Source of the DNA: Alphaproteobacteria bacterium | GTDB lineage: Bacteria; Pseudomonadota; Alphaproteobacteria; UBA7985; JAUIBT01 | Assembly (NCBI GenBank): GCA_030432195.1 | Contig: JAUIHE010000010.1 | Location: 1-37,140, forward strand | DNA: 37,140 nt | Direction of reading: 5' to 3' | Shown here: in pieces, positions 23,675 through 32,440 of the stretch | Layout: each line of letters starts with the position of its first letter | How positions within the stretch are numbered: the stretch's first letter is position 1 | Program-made: the position numbers and the translations under genes | Notes under the pieces: generated by a model | Told to the model about the DNA's origin: nothing | What the model saw: the letters and a program-made list of their open reading frames with translations, nothing else | Databases searched by the model: none

Positions 23675-23790
23675 TCGGCCAGACCCGCCGCTTTAGGCTT
23701 TTTTACCACATCTGCGGTCGCGTATGGAACGGTAACGCCCCGTGCAGCCCTTAGTGTTTCGGCAAGATTCCAGCACTCTAAGGCAAGACC

Positions 23791-24099
23791 ATGGCTCAGC
23801 TTATCGTCACCTTTTGGCGCGATATTCCCGCGCAAGTCACCGTCAAGGCAGGACGCAAATCCGCCAAGCGGGCGCTTCCCGAACGCTTTGAAAAAGCCAT
23901 CGACGCAGCAGCAATGCGCGGCGGTATGGCGGGCACGGACGACTATCTGTCTGAATGGCGCAAGGCTGTCCCTCAAGAACTGGACCCCGAACAGAGCAGC
24001 GATCTGGAGGCCGCCGCCGAGCAGGCTGCCAGCGCTCTAGACCAAGATTACGATAGCGAGCGCTTGCGGGCGCTGATCGCTAACGAAGGACGCCAATAG
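23791..24099 (+). CDS. 'Virulence factor' family small protein
   Basis: The 102 residues match a small alphaproteobacterial family carrying the historical name virulence factor: MAQLIVTFWRDIPAQVTVKAGRKSAKRALPERFEKAIDAAAM and a middle DYLSEWRK. Biochemical function is not known to me. Family genes tend to sit beside methylenetetrahydrofolate reductase-like and corrinoid methyltransferase genes, as here: the MetF-like gene starts 11 bp after its stop. AAGGC precedes ATG. A role in folate or corrinoid one-carbon metabolism is inferred from position, and nothing points to virulence. Confidence 0.78.
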   Translation: MAQLIVTFWRDIPAQVTVKAGRKSAKRALPERFEKAIDAAAMRGGMAGTDDYLSEWRKAVPQELDPEQSSDLEAAAEQAASALDQDYDSERLRALIANEGRQ

Positions 24100-24110
24100 G
24101 AAGCCGCGCC

Positions 24111-25052
24111 ATGACGACAGCCACTAAGACCCACACTGCTGACAGCATTTTGGCTCCCATTCAGGAGCTGATGGCCAATTTCACCGCCGAGACCACCCCG
24201 GCCTCATCCAAGAAGGTCGAGGATTTCCGCCAGCACCTGAAGCCGGGCACGGACGTCTACGTGACGTTCTTGCCGGGTTCCGATTTCAAAGATACCGTCG
24301 CGGTCTGTAAGCGCCTGCGGGACGAAGAAATGCGCCCCATTCCGCACTTCGCTGCACGGTCTATCCCCTCACGCGACACGCTGGAAGAAAACCTGAAGGC
24401 CGTTGTCGAAGAGGCAGGCGTCGATCGCGTGTTGGCGATTGCTGGCGGCGTGGCTGACAAGGAAATTGTCGGTCCGTTCAGCGATTCCATGCAATTGTTG
24501 GAAACTGGTCTGTTCGACAAATACAACATTAAGACGATCGGCGTTGCGGGCCACCCCGAAGGCTCGCCCGACATGTCGCAAGAGGCAATCGGCAAGGCTC
24601 TGGCTTGGAAGAATTCCTTTGCAGAGCGTACCGATGCGGATTTGCACATCGTGACCCAGTTCTGCTTTGAAGCAGCCCCCATCATTGCATGGGACAAAGC
24701 CATTCAGGCCGAAGGCAACAAACTGCCGATCCACATCGGTTTGCCTGGCTTGGCCACCATCAAGACCTTGCTGAACTTCGCCCGGATCTCTGGCGTTGGA
24801 CCGTCGATGCGCTTTTTGACCCGTCAGGCCATGAACGTGCACAAGCTGGTAACGGTCTCTGACCCCAACAAGCAGTTGGTGGGCTTGGCCAAGTACAAGG
24901 CGGAAGATGCAAACTGCGGTATCACCAACGTCCACATGTACCCCTTGGGTGGTCTGCGTCGCACGGCGGCCTGGGCTTATGAAGTGGCCAAGGGCGAAAT
25001 CGAGTTCGACAAGAAGTTGGACGGCTTCAAGACCCGCACAAAGATCGAATAA
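24111..25052 (+). CDS. Methylenetetrahydrofolate reductase-like protein
   Basis: The 313 residues form a MetF-type (beta-alpha)8 barrel. Visible blocks are TDVYVTFLPGSDFKDTVAVCKRLRDEEMRPIPHFAARS, VDRVLAIAGG, GVAGHPEGSPDMS and QFCFEAAPI. These match the FAD-dependent reductase that makes 5-methyl-THF, but the sequence is divergent from E. coli MetF. Together with the preceding virulence-factor gene it resembles clusters that handle methyl groups from methylated amines or sulphonium compounds; that is inference. No corrinoid protein or methyltransferase lies next to it here, although the next genes make corrin rings. A strong terminator follows. Confidence 0.82.
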   Translation: MTTATKTHTADSILAPIQELMANFTAETTPASSKKVEDFRQHLKPGTDVYVTFLPGSDFKDTVAVCKRLRDEEMRPIPHFAARSIPSRDTLEENLKAVVEEAGVDRVLAIAGGVADKEIVGPFSDSMQLLETGLFDKYNIKTIGVAGHPEGSPDMSQEAIGKALAWKNSFAERTDADLHIVTQFCFEAAPIIAWDKAIQAEGNKLPIHIGLPGLATIKTLLNFARISGVGPSMRFLTRQAMNVHKLVTVSDPNKQLVGLAKYKAEDANCGITNVHMYPLGGLRRTAAWAYEVAKGEIEFDKKLDGFKTRTKIE

Positions 25053-25142
25053 GCCATTCCCACCGGTCGGCTGGTGGGCGCCTGCGGGACCATCCGCGCG
25101 ACGGCTCTTTGCGGCGCTTGATGCTCACTGCTATACTTTAAG

Positions 25143-25172
25143 GGGCGCGGTCATTGTTCCGCGCCCTTTTTT
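25143..25172 (+). terminator. Intrinsic terminator after the MetF-like gene
   Basis: GGGCGCGG (25143-25150) and CCGCGCCC (25159-25166) form a perfect 8-bp stem with an 8-nt loop, followed by six T. It separates the MetF pair from the cobalamin genes. Confidence 0.9.
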
Positions 25173-25300
25173 GTTGCTTCCCAATAGACGGCCCACGGGA
25201 GTCTGGCCGCAAAGCACTTGCGGTCGGCGGTGGGATCAGCCACAAGCGCAAGCGTCGGTTTTCGACGAGTCCTCCCCGCGGCCTGAGCTATACCCAAGAC

Positions 25301-26062
25301 ATGAACAACGATCCTTCCAACACCGCAAGCCGGCAAGGCCTACTCTACGGCCTTGGCCTTGGTCCGGGCGATCCCGAGCTGATGACCCTGAAGGCGCACC
25401 GGCTGCTTCAGCAGGTCGAGGTTATTGCCTATCCCTCGGCGGAAGGCACGCCCAGCCTCGTTCGTGCAATTGCGGCGCCCTATCTGCCCAAAGGCGTGAT
25501 CGAGATCGACATGGCCATGCCCATGGTCGAAGCGCGTTTTCCCGCCCAACAGGTGTATGACGCGGCGGCCGATCAGATCAGCCAGCACCTGAATGAGGGG
25601 CGCTCTGTTGCTGTGCTTTGCGAAGGCGATCCTTTGTTCTATGGCTCATTTATGTATTTGTATCAGCGTCTTGAGGGTCAAGCGCCGGTTCAGATTGTCC
25701 CCGGCGTGACCTCGCTCAGTGCGTGTGCGGCAGCCGCTGGTCTGCCCCTGGTCGCGCGCAAAGATATTTTGACCGTGCTGCCGGGACCGCTTAGCGATGA
25801 AGCGCTGACCCGCCGCTTGACCCAAGGCAAGAGCCTGGATCAAAGCCAAGATCAGGCCTTTGCCATCATGAAGGTTGGGCGCCATTTTGCGCGCCTTAAA
25901 GCGCTGTTGGGTCGCCTTGGCCTGGCGGATCAAGCTTGGTATATCGAACGCGCCACCACAAGCGAACAACGTGTCGAGCGATTGGCTGATGTGGATCAGG
26001 CCAATGCACCGTATTTTTCCATGATTTTGCTGCACAAACGAGGCCGCGCCGATGCCCTTTGA
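25301..26062 (+). CDS. cobI: Precorrin-2 C20-methyltransferase
   Basis: CobI adds a SAM methyl to C20 of precorrin-2 in cobalamin synthesis. The 253 residues are a tetrapyrrole methylase: GLGLGPGDPELMTLKAHR at the N-terminus (SAM loop), VLCEGDPLFYGSFMYL (about 105-120) and PGVTSLSACAAAAGLPL. The pattern matches CobI/CbiL rather than the other corrin methylases. I chose ATG 25301, where the family begins; the frame is open upstream through the terminator loop, which cannot be coding. The 3' end overlaps cobJ by 11 bp. No cobalamin riboswitch core is seen in 25173-25300. Confidence 0.93.
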   Translation: MNNDPSNTASRQGLLYGLGLGPGDPELMTLKAHRLLQQVEVIAYPSAEGTPSLVRAIAAPYLPKGVIEIDMAMPMVEARFPAQQVYDAAADQISQHLNEGRSVAVLCEGDPLFYGSFMYLYQRLEGQAPVQIVPGVTSLSACAAAAGLPLVARKDILTVLPGPLSDEALTRRLTQGKSLDQSQDQAFAIMKVGRHFARLKALLGRLGLADQAWYIERATTSEQRVERLADVDQANAPYFSMILLHKRGRADAL

Positions 26063-28040
26063 AACGCCAACCTCTGAAGACGCGGGCCAGACAAACCCTG
26101 GTCGTCGCGCCGCAATAGTTGTTTTGGGTGCTTCGGGCCTAACAACAGCGCGTCGGATCAAGGCGGCACTGCCGAAAGCGGAAATCTGGGGTCAGACAGG
26201 GCGGGTTGGTCAGGACCAAGCCGACCGGTTTTTCAGCGACGCGCTCTTGACCCTGAAGGCTTTGTTTCAGTCCGGCCGGCCGCTGATTGCTGTTTGCTCA
26301 ACCGGTATCATCATCCGCGCTCTGGCGACCTCGTTGGTAGATAAGAGCAAAGAGCCACCAGTGCTTGCGGTTGCTGACGATGGTTCCAGCGTTGTGCCGC
26401 TGTTGGGAGGGCATCGCGGCGCCAACCGCATGGCAGAGGCTTTGGCCGAGGCGCTGAGTGCCGCACAAGACGCGCCCAGCCACGCAGCGCTAACCACCGC
26501 GGGCGATGTGCGCCTATCGCTGGCGTTGGACGAGCCGCCTGCGTGTTGGAGCTTGGCCAATCCGCAAGACTATAAGGGCTTTGTCGCCCAGCTATTGAGC
26601 GATCCGCAGCTTTGCCTTGGGCTCAAGGGATGCAGTGACGGCGCAGATTGGCTGCACGCTTCGGACTTGCGCTTTGTGGCAAGCGGCGCGCTGCGGATCA
26701 GCGAGAGCCTGTCTCGCTCCGCACACGGCAGCGCGCGCGAGCTGATTTATATCGGGCGGCGGGTCTGTCTGGGGGTGGGCTGTGAGCGCGGCACCGACCC
26801 ACAGGTTTTGATCGACTTCGTTGAAGCGCAACTGGCCGCAGCCGACCTAGACCCCTGCGCGCTTGCTGGCGTCTTTTCGATCGACCTGAAAGCCGACGAA
26901 GCCGCGGTTCACGCGCTAGCGGCCCACTTCGGCATCAAGGCGCGCTTCTTTACAGCTGAACAGCTTGAAGGCCTGGCCGCCTACCTGCGTCACCCGTCAG
27001 ATATCGTATTCGCAGAAACGGGATGCCACGGCGTCGCTGAAGGGGCCGCGCTGGCGGCATCGGGTACGACCCAATTGCAGCAACCCAAAAACATCGGGCA
27101 GGACGCCGCGCGCGGTTGTACCTTGGCCTGGTCACTGGCCCATCGCGCCCGCGATCCTCAGCAGCCCTTGCAGGCAGGTGTCAGCCTGGAGGGGAGGGCG
27201 CAAGGCCGCCTAACGCTCGTCGGATTGGGGCCAGGTGACCAACGCTGGCGCTCGCATGCAGCCCAACGTGCGCTCGATACGGCCAGCGATTGGGTTGGGT
27301 TCAAGATGTACCTGGACATCGCTGCGGAAGGTGGCGCCCTGACAGCCCAGCAGCACAGCTTTGCCATTGGCGAAGAGGCCGACCGCTGCCGCTATGCGCT
27401 GGATCTGGCCGCTCAGGGCCGTGATGTGGCGCTGGTTTGCTCGGGCGATCCGGGAATTTTCGCCATGTCGGCCCTGGTCTTGCAATTGCTGGACGAAAGC
27501 GACAACAAGGCCTGGCGACGTGTGGCGCTGGCCTTCGAGCCTGGCATTACAGCTATGCAAGGGGCGGTGGCGCGCTCTGGAGCGCTGATGGGCCATGACT
27601 TCTGCGCTATTTCCCTGTCCGACCTGATGACGCCTTGGGAGCAAATCGAACGCCGCATCGCGGCTGCGGCGGTATCTGACTTTGTGGTCAGTTTCTATAA
27701 TCCCGTCTCTTTGCGCCGGCGCTGGCAATTGGCGCGCGCCAAGGAGCTGTTGCTCAAGGCGCGGCCTGCCGATACCCCGGTTGTTTTGGGGCACTCTATC
27801 GGCCGCCCAGAGGAACGGATCGAGCATCTGACCTTGGGCGCGCTGGAAGTGGAGCAGGTCGATATGCTGACGGTGGTGTGTGTCGGCGCCGCGTCCTCGC
27901 GGCAGGTGGCCTTGCCCAGCGGTCAGACCTGGGCCTATACCCCGCGCGGTTACAAGCCCCGACTGAACGACGAGCCGCAAAGCCCCCAGGCTAAAGACAT
28001 CCCTACCAACCCCAATGCAAAAGAGGCCGCGCGCTCATGA
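26052..28040 (+). CDS. cobJ: Fusion of cobalt-precorrin-5A hydrolase (CbiG) and precorrin-3B C17-methyltransferase (CobJ)
   Basis: The 662 residues join two enzymes. The N-terminal ~380 residues are CbiG-like: an N-domain with VCSTGIIIRALA and PLLGGHRGANRMAEALA, and a C-domain with LGVGCERGTD and EGAALAASG. CbiG opens the delta-lactone and releases acetaldehyde in the anaerobic route. The rest (from about 385) is CobJ/CbiH: LVGLGPGDQRW, VCSGDPGIFAM, EPGITAMQGAVARSG and VVSFYNPVS. It methylates C17 and drives ring contraction. Similar fusions occur in alphaproteobacteria. CobG, the usual oxygen-dependent partner of CobJ, is not seen in this window. ATG 26052 has GAGG upstream and overlaps cobI; cobM overlaps its stop. 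Confidence 0.9.
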   Translation: MPFETPTSEDAGQTNPGRRAAIVVLGASGLTTARRIKAALPKAEIWGQTGRVGQDQADRFFSDALLTLKALFQSGRPLIAVCSTGIIIRALATSLVDKSKEPPVLAVADDGSSVVPLLGGHRGANRMAEALAEALSAAQDAPSHAALTTAGDVRLSLALDEPPACWSLANPQDYKGFVAQLLSDPQLCLGLKGCSDGADWLHASDLRFVASGALRISESLSRSAHGSARELIYIGRRVCLGVGCERGTDPQVLIDFVEAQLAAADLDPCALAGVFSIDLKADEAAVHALAAHFGIKARFFTAEQLEGLAAYLRHPSDIVFAETGCHGVAEGAALAASGTTQLQQPKNIGQDAARGCTLAWSLAHRARDPQQPLQAGVSLEGRAQGRLTLVGLGPGDQRWRSHAAQRALDTASDWVGFKMYLDIAAEGGALTAQQHSFAIGEEADRCRYALDLAAQGRDVALVCSGDPGIFAMSALVLQLLDESDNKAWRRVALAFEPGITAMQGAVARSGALMGHDFCAISLSDLMTPWEQIERRIAAAAVSDFVVSFYNPVSLRRRWQLARAKELLLKARPADTPVVLGHSIGRPEERIEHLTLGALEVEQVDMLTVVCVGAASSRQVALPSGQTWAYTPRGYKPRLNDEPQSPQAKDIPTNPNAKEAARS

Positions 28041-28801
28041 CCGTTCATTTCATTGGCGCAGGCCCCGGCGCGCCCGACCTGTTGACCCTGCGCGCGCGCG
28101 ATCTGATTGCCAGTTGCCCGGTCTGCCTCTACGCGGGGTCGCTGGTGCCCGAGCAAGTCTTGCAGCACGCGCCCGCCGATGCTGAGATCATCGACACCGC
28201 CCCGCTGCACTTGGATCAGATCATTGAGATTATCGAAGATCGTACCGCCAAGGGCCGAGATGTGGCGCGCGTGCATTCGGGTGATCCTTCGCTCTATGGG
28301 GCCATCGCTGAACAAATCCGCCGTCTTGAGGCCAAAGGCATCGCCTATGATATCACGCCAGGCGTTTCGGCCTATGCGGCCGCGGCCGCGCAATTGGGCC
28401 AAGAGCTAACCTTGCCCAACGTTTCGCAGTCGATCATCCTGACCCGCTGCGCGATGAAATCCACACCCATGCCGAACCATGAAGACTTGGTGACCTTTGG
28501 CCAGTCAGGCGCAACGCTGGTTATTCATCTGGCAATCCGCAATCTGAAGCAGATTGTTGAGGAGCTAAGCCCGCTCTATGGGCAGGATTGCCCGGTCGTT
28601 GTGGCCTATCGGGTCGGCTGGCCGGATCAGGCTTTCATTCGCGGAACGCTCGCCGACATACGCGGCAAGGTACGCGAGGCTAAGATTACCCGAACGGCAT
28701 TGATCTTCGTCGGCCGGGTGATGGACCCTGAGGGCTTTGAGGACTCCAAGCTATACGATGAAGGCCACCGCCATATTTGCCGTTACGACGCCAAAGCCTG
28801 A
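28037..28801 (+). CDS. cobM: Precorrin-4 C11-methyltransferase
   Basis: CobM methylates C11 of precorrin-4. The 254 residues show FIGAGPGAPDLLTLRARDLI, CLYAGSLVPEQVL, RVHSGDPSLYGAI and the conserved middle PGVSAYAAAAAQLGQELTLP, which separates CobM/CbiF from the other methylases of the group. The ATG overlaps the cbiG-cobJ stop by 4 bp (ATGA). It is the last gene of this cobalamin run; the other cob genes are not in the window. Confidence 0.94.
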   Translation: MTVHFIGAGPGAPDLLTLRARDLIASCPVCLYAGSLVPEQVLQHAPADAEIIDTAPLHLDQIIEIIEDRTAKGRDVARVHSGDPSLYGAIAEQIRRLEAKGIAYDITPGVSAYAAAAAQLGQELTLPNVSQSIILTRCAMKSTPMPNHEDLVTFGQSGATLVIHLAIRNLKQIVEELSPLYGQDCPVVVAYRVGWPDQAFIRGTLADIRGKVREAKITRTALIFVGRVMDPEGFEDSKLYDEGHRHICRYDAKA

Positions 28802-29179
28802 TAGCGGGCGCCGCGCGCTTCAGATTAGACCGGCTCGCCTAGTTGGCGGTGCAGAAAACTGGGCGTGCAGAGAACTGGGCGCGCTGAACGGGGCTATGCG
28901 CGCGCCTGGCTACCGCCCTGCGTTCTTGGCAGGTGACATTGGCTGCGTTTTCAGGCATAGTGCGCACAATCGACCCTGCTTGACCTGCATGCGCAGTGCC
29001 TGGCCTGTTCGCCGCGAGCCTACTAATGGCTAGCCATTCCCCACAAGCCTCACGCCTATGCTCTACCCTTGAAGGTCAACTTTGAAGGAATCGGCGATCG
29101 GGCGATCTTCCAACAGATAATGTTATACGCGGCCCCGACGTGCTGATCTTGCATGCGGTCGTGTGATAGGACCAATCCA
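28802..29179. other. 378-bp gap between cobM and the DEAD-box helicase
   Basis: I see no gene on either strand. A 16-bp tandem duplication (28849-28880) is the only clear structure. GATAAT at 29117-29122 could be a -10 for the helicase, without a good -35. No GC hairpin with a T-run ends the cob operon here. Confidence 0.6.
28849..28880. repeat. 16-bp tandem duplication after cobM
   Basis: GTGCAGAAAACTGGGC (28849-28864) is followed directly by GTGCAGAGAACTGGGC (28865-28880), one mismatch. Confidence 0.85.
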
Positions 29180-31264
29180 TTGACCGAACCAGTAAGAGAT
29201 ACCTTGACCGAAATCCCGACAGACGCCCAAACATCGCCCGAAACCGTGAATGACAATCAGCCCGCTGGCGCTTTCCAAGCGTTGGGCATTGATGAATCGT
29301 ATTTGTACCGTCTTGCCAAGCAAAGCATTGAAAAACCAACGGAAATTCAAGAAAAGGCGATTCCTATCGTCTTTGAGGGACGGGATATTGTAGCGCGTGC
29401 GCCAACGGGATCAGGCAAATCCGCAGCCTTCTTGCTGCCGATCCTTCACCGCATTTGGGAAGATCAAAGTAAAATCGTATTGGAGCCCGGCGCTCCGCGT
29501 GCTTTGGTGTTGGTGCCAACCCGCGAGTTGGCGGCCCAGCTTGGCCGCATGGCGCGCGCACTGCAACCGCCCAAGACGACCCAGCCTTGTGAGATCACCG
29601 GCGGCGTGCCTTATCCCCCTCAGTTTCGGATGCTGGACCGTCCACAGCCGATCATGATCGCAACACCGGGCCGCCTGATTGATCTGATGGACGATCAGCG
29701 CATTAGCCTTAGCTTGTTGGAAATGCTGGTGCTGGACGAGGCCGACCGCATGTTGGAGATGGGCTTTACCGAAGCTCTGGATCAGGTTTTGGCCGCTGCC
29801 CCCAAGGAATGCCAAAAGCTCTTGTTCTCGGCCACCGTGCCGCGCTGGGTTGAAAAGGCGGCTAATCGCTTCTTGAACAATCCTGCCAACGTTGAAGTTG
29901 GTTCGCGCCACGGCAACACCCCACAGATCGAGCAGGGCGTCTATTATTGCGGTAGTGAGCGCAAACGTGACGTTCTGAAAACGCTGCTGGAGGACGAAGC
30001 ACTTACCAAGGTTGTGGTCTTCGTCAACTCGAAGGCTAAAGCCGACGAATTAGAAAAAGATCTGCGCAAGTCGGGCGTTCGCGCCACCTCGCTGCACGGC
30101 GACCATAACCAAAGCACGCGCCGCAAGGCTCTGGCCAAATTTCGCGACGATGAAGTCCGGGTGTTAGTGGCCTCTGATGTCGCTGCGCGCGGCGTGGATT
30201 TGCCCGCCGTTAGCCACGTGATCAACTTTGATTTGCCGCGTGAGCTGGAGACCTACGTTCACCGCATCGGGCGGACGGGCCGCGCACAGCAAGAGGGCGT
30301 TGCTATTGCCCTGTGCGACACCTTTGAAATGTCGATGATCCGCTTGATTGAGCGCAAGCAGAACATTGAGATGGTCGTGCTGGCCGATGAGCTGCCGCCA
30401 AAAGCGAAGCGGAAAAAAGATAAAGGTGCGAAGCACTTGCGCCCCGAATGGTCCAATAAGCGCCAACCGCGCCGCGCCGAAGAAGAGCGTAGCGACCGCG
30501 CCAAGGACAGCGGATTTGACCCCGATGATGAAGCGCGTCGCGCTGAGCGCGGCGACGGCCGGCCCTCGCGACCAAATGCACGTCGCGTCGGCGGTGCACG
30601 TCCGGCGGCGGATCGTTCTGCTCCCTCGCGCCCAGGCCGCAAGCCTCGGGCATCAAATGCCGATACCCGCACCGATCGTCCATACAGTCGCGACGACCGC
30701 CCAGCTAGCCGCGATGATCGCCCGCGCAACCGCGACGTCCGTCATGGTGGCGGCTCTCGCGAGCGTCGCGAAGAGCGCGGTAGTTTCCGACGCGATGATC
30801 GTCAGGATAGCAGGCCCGCACGACGCCCATCGCGCGCAGTGGAGGCCGATGGTTTTGGTCGCAAAGATCGCGGTCCGCGCCCAGGCAAACCGGATTGGAA
30901 AGATCACCCCGCACGCGCTGCACGTTCTGAGGGGCCAGACGCGTCCAGACGTGAGCGGTCGCGTGATGACGTGAGCGAGACCCGAGCGCCTCGTGGCAAA
31001 GCCCCCGGCAGGACCGATCGCAGCGCACATGCTGCTTCTGGCCCAGCAGCGGGTGGCCGCGCCCATCATGCCAAGCCCGGCGCGAACAAGGGCGCGAAAA
31101 AGGGCGCGAAAAAGGGTGCTCGTCCCGGTGCGAAGGGCTTCGCTGGCGGCCATAGGGCCACATCGGCGAGCGATGGACCTGTCCGCCCCAAGCGGCAGGT
31201 GCGCGGTTCCTACATCGACGATGCGCTGGATCGCGTGTTCGGTCGGGAAAACGACGAAGGCTGA
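29180..31264 (+). CDS. DEAD-box RNA helicase with long basic disordered tail
   Basis: ATP-dependent RNA helicase with all core motifs: ARAPTGSGKS (I), PTRELAAQ (Ia), TPGR (Ib), DEAD, SAT (III), VFVNSKAKAD (IV), ASDVAARGVD (V) and HRIGRTGR (VI), in about 400 residues. The last ~290 residues are Arg/Asp/Ser-rich (RDDRP-type repeats) and end with Lys-Gly repeats (KGAKKGAKKGA) and a distinct YIDDALDRVFGREND. Such tails in RhlE-like helicases bind RNA and can promote condensates; which helicase this is cannot be fixed. I prefer TTG at 29180 (694 residues), which has AGGA 9 nt upstream; an in-frame ATG at 29153 lacks a Shine-Dalgarno and adds nine residues. A strong terminator follows. Confidence 0.92.
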   Translation: MTEPVRDTLTEIPTDAQTSPETVNDNQPAGAFQALGIDESYLYRLAKQSIEKPTEIQEKAIPIVFEGRDIVARAPTGSGKSAAFLLPILHRIWEDQSKIVLEPGAPRALVLVPTRELAAQLGRMARALQPPKTTQPCEITGGVPYPPQFRMLDRPQPIMIATPGRLIDLMDDQRISLSLLEMLVLDEADRMLEMGFTEALDQVLAAAPKECQKLLFSATVPRWVEKAANRFLNNPANVEVGSRHGNTPQIEQGVYYCGSERKRDVLKTLLEDEALTKVVVFVNSKAKADELEKDLRKSGVRATSLHGDHNQSTRRKALAKFRDDEVRVLVASDVAARGVDLPAVSHVINFDLPRELETYVHRIGRTGRAQQEGVAIALCDTFEMSMIRLIERKQNIEMVVLADELPPKAKRKKDKGAKHLRPEWSNKRQPRRAEEERSDRAKDSGFDPDDEARRAERGDGRPSRPNARRVGGARPAADRSAPSRPGRKPRASNADTRTDRPYSRDDRPASRDDRPRNRDVRHGGGSRERREERGSFRRDDRQDSRPARRPSRAVEADGFGRKDRGPRPGKPDWKDHPARAARSEGPDASRRERSRDDVSETRAPRGKAPGRTDRSAHAASGPAAGGRAHHAKPGANKGAKKGAKKGARPGAKGFAGGHRATSASDGPVRPKRQVRGSYIDDALDRVFGRENDEG
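31092..31115. repeat. 12-bp tandem duplication in the helicase tail
   Basis: Two copies of a 12-bp unit, GGCGCGAAAAAG or a shifted reading of it, encode Gly-Ala-Lys-Lys units of the C-terminal lysine-rich tail. Confidence 0.6.
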
Positions 31265-31367
31265 ACGGCCTGGCCGCCTTGTTGATCCATTGATTAGGTG
31301 GGCAAACCCGAAACCTTGGCACTAGTCGGACAAGGGCTTTGAGGGCGGCAGATCAATGCCAACACAG

Positions 31368-31430
31368 AAAAAAGCTAGAGCGCGCGGGTGTCCTTGCGAG
31401 CATCAGGCCCGTTCTAGCTTTTTTGTTTTT
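31368..31430. terminator. Bidirectional intrinsic terminator after the helicase
   Basis: AAAAAAGCTAGA (31368-31379) and TCTAGCTTTTTT (31413-31424) are perfect 12-bp inverted arms around a 33-nt GC-rich region. T-runs face outward on both strands, so it can serve the helicase (plus) and the 31497-31934 membrane gene (minus). Confidence 0.88.
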
Positions 31431-31496
31431 GCCGCAAATGCACCTTGTGGACCGTTGGCGCAATCGACGGCGATTGCTCGGGCTTTGCACTAGGCC

Positions 31497-31934
31497 CTAA
31501 TGGCTATCGCGCTTCATGATGCCAAGTGTTGCAAAGATCGCGCCTGCGATCCAAAGAACCGGACCCCAGATTCCCAACCAAAAATCAACATAGCCGGGCA
31601 TCATGATGGCCACGACAAAGCCGATATCGGCGGCGGATACCAAGACCATATTCGCCCAATAGCCGGCAAAGCTGTTTGTTCTGTTCCAGAAGACGGCAAT
31701 AACGGTGGAGGCCAAGCCGAACCAAAGCAAATTCCAGGCATGTTGGTTCATGATGGCATCGATTGTGCTGCCTAGTCGGTCCGGTGTTGGCACGGGGCCG
31801 GTGTCCAAATAGATCGCCTCCAGAATGGCGGTCGCTGAGCCCGAGGCGTTGAGCATCAGCATTTGGGCGCCAAAAGCGATGTGCATCAAGCCCCAAAGGG
31901 CGAAGAATATTGCGCCGAGATGTTGGGATTTCAT
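31497..31934 (-). CDS. Four-span membrane protein of unknown function
   Basis: The 145 residues have four predicted spans (about 5-27, 65-85, 92-112, 115-138) and a longer loop of ~35 residues after the first. AAGGAATTCC precedes ATG. I recognise no family. It is the last of three minus-strand genes with the 131-residue membrane protein and the SRPBCC protein upstream, with gaps of about 71 and 39 bp, suggesting one operon. Confidence 0.7.
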   Translation of the reverse strand: MKSQHLGAIFFALWGLMHIAFGAQMLMLNASGSATAILEAIYLDTGPVPTPDRLGSTIDAIMNQHAWNLLWFGLASTVIAVFWNRTNSFAGYWANMVLVSAADIGFVVAIMMPGYVDFWLGIWGPVLWIAGAIFATLGIMKRDSH

Positions 31935-32005
31935 GGTGAGGAATTCCTTTTGTGGGGAGAGGAATCAGGGGCGGGTTGGCTGTAACTGCGCCCCCAATTC
32001 TGCGC

Positions 32006-32401
32006 TCAGGTTCGGCGGCCCGCGACGGCGCGATCGCCCCTGAACCAGCGCAAGGTATCGGGATAATCGAACAGCAATGACACGGTGTTGGTCACCAGCA
32101 GCAGGGTCAAAAAGCTGTCGTACAAACCGTCAGCCGGTGGGCGGTTAAAGGCCAAGATGTAGACCAAGATCGTCCAGGGGATGAGGTGGGGCAGACCCAT
32201 CAGCTTTGAAAAGCCACGCTCTTTCAGCATGACCGGCATATTCAGCATCATGGCCAGGTTTGCCAGCCCCGCGACCAGCAGGCCGCCCGGCTGATTGATA
32301 AACAACAGCGTTGCCATGTTGACGGGGGCCAAGACGAAAGCGACCCAGATTTGCACCCAGGCAGGCAGGGCACGAAACGAAGACCAGATGTCTCTAATCA
32401 T
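32006..32401 (-). CDS. Small four-span membrane protein of unknown function
   Basis: The 131 residues have about four spans (14-33, 40-58, 70-88, 93-110), with motifs APVNMATLLF and GLPHLIPWTILVYIL. AAAGGAAAA lies before ATG. It lies between the SRPBCC gene and the 145-residue membrane gene on one strand. No family assigned; a partner role with the SRPBCC protein is inferred from position. Confidence 0.7.
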   Translation of the reverse strand: MIRDIWSSFRALPAWVQIWVAFVLAPVNMATLLFINQPGGLLVAGLANLAMMLNMPVMLKERGFSKLMGLPHLIPWTILVYILAFNRPPADGLYDSFLTLLLVTNTVSLLFDYPDTLRWFRGDRAVAGRRT

Positions 32402-32440
32402 GTGATTTTCCTTTGCTCAATGGTGGTCGGTGGCGGCCGT

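Noticed and set aside
25173-25300. Cobalamin riboswitch upstream of cobI
   Set aside because: The gap lacks the conserved B12-box core (GCCACTG-like and AAGCCGGT-like blocks); only a 5-bp CGTCG/CGACG hairpin is present.
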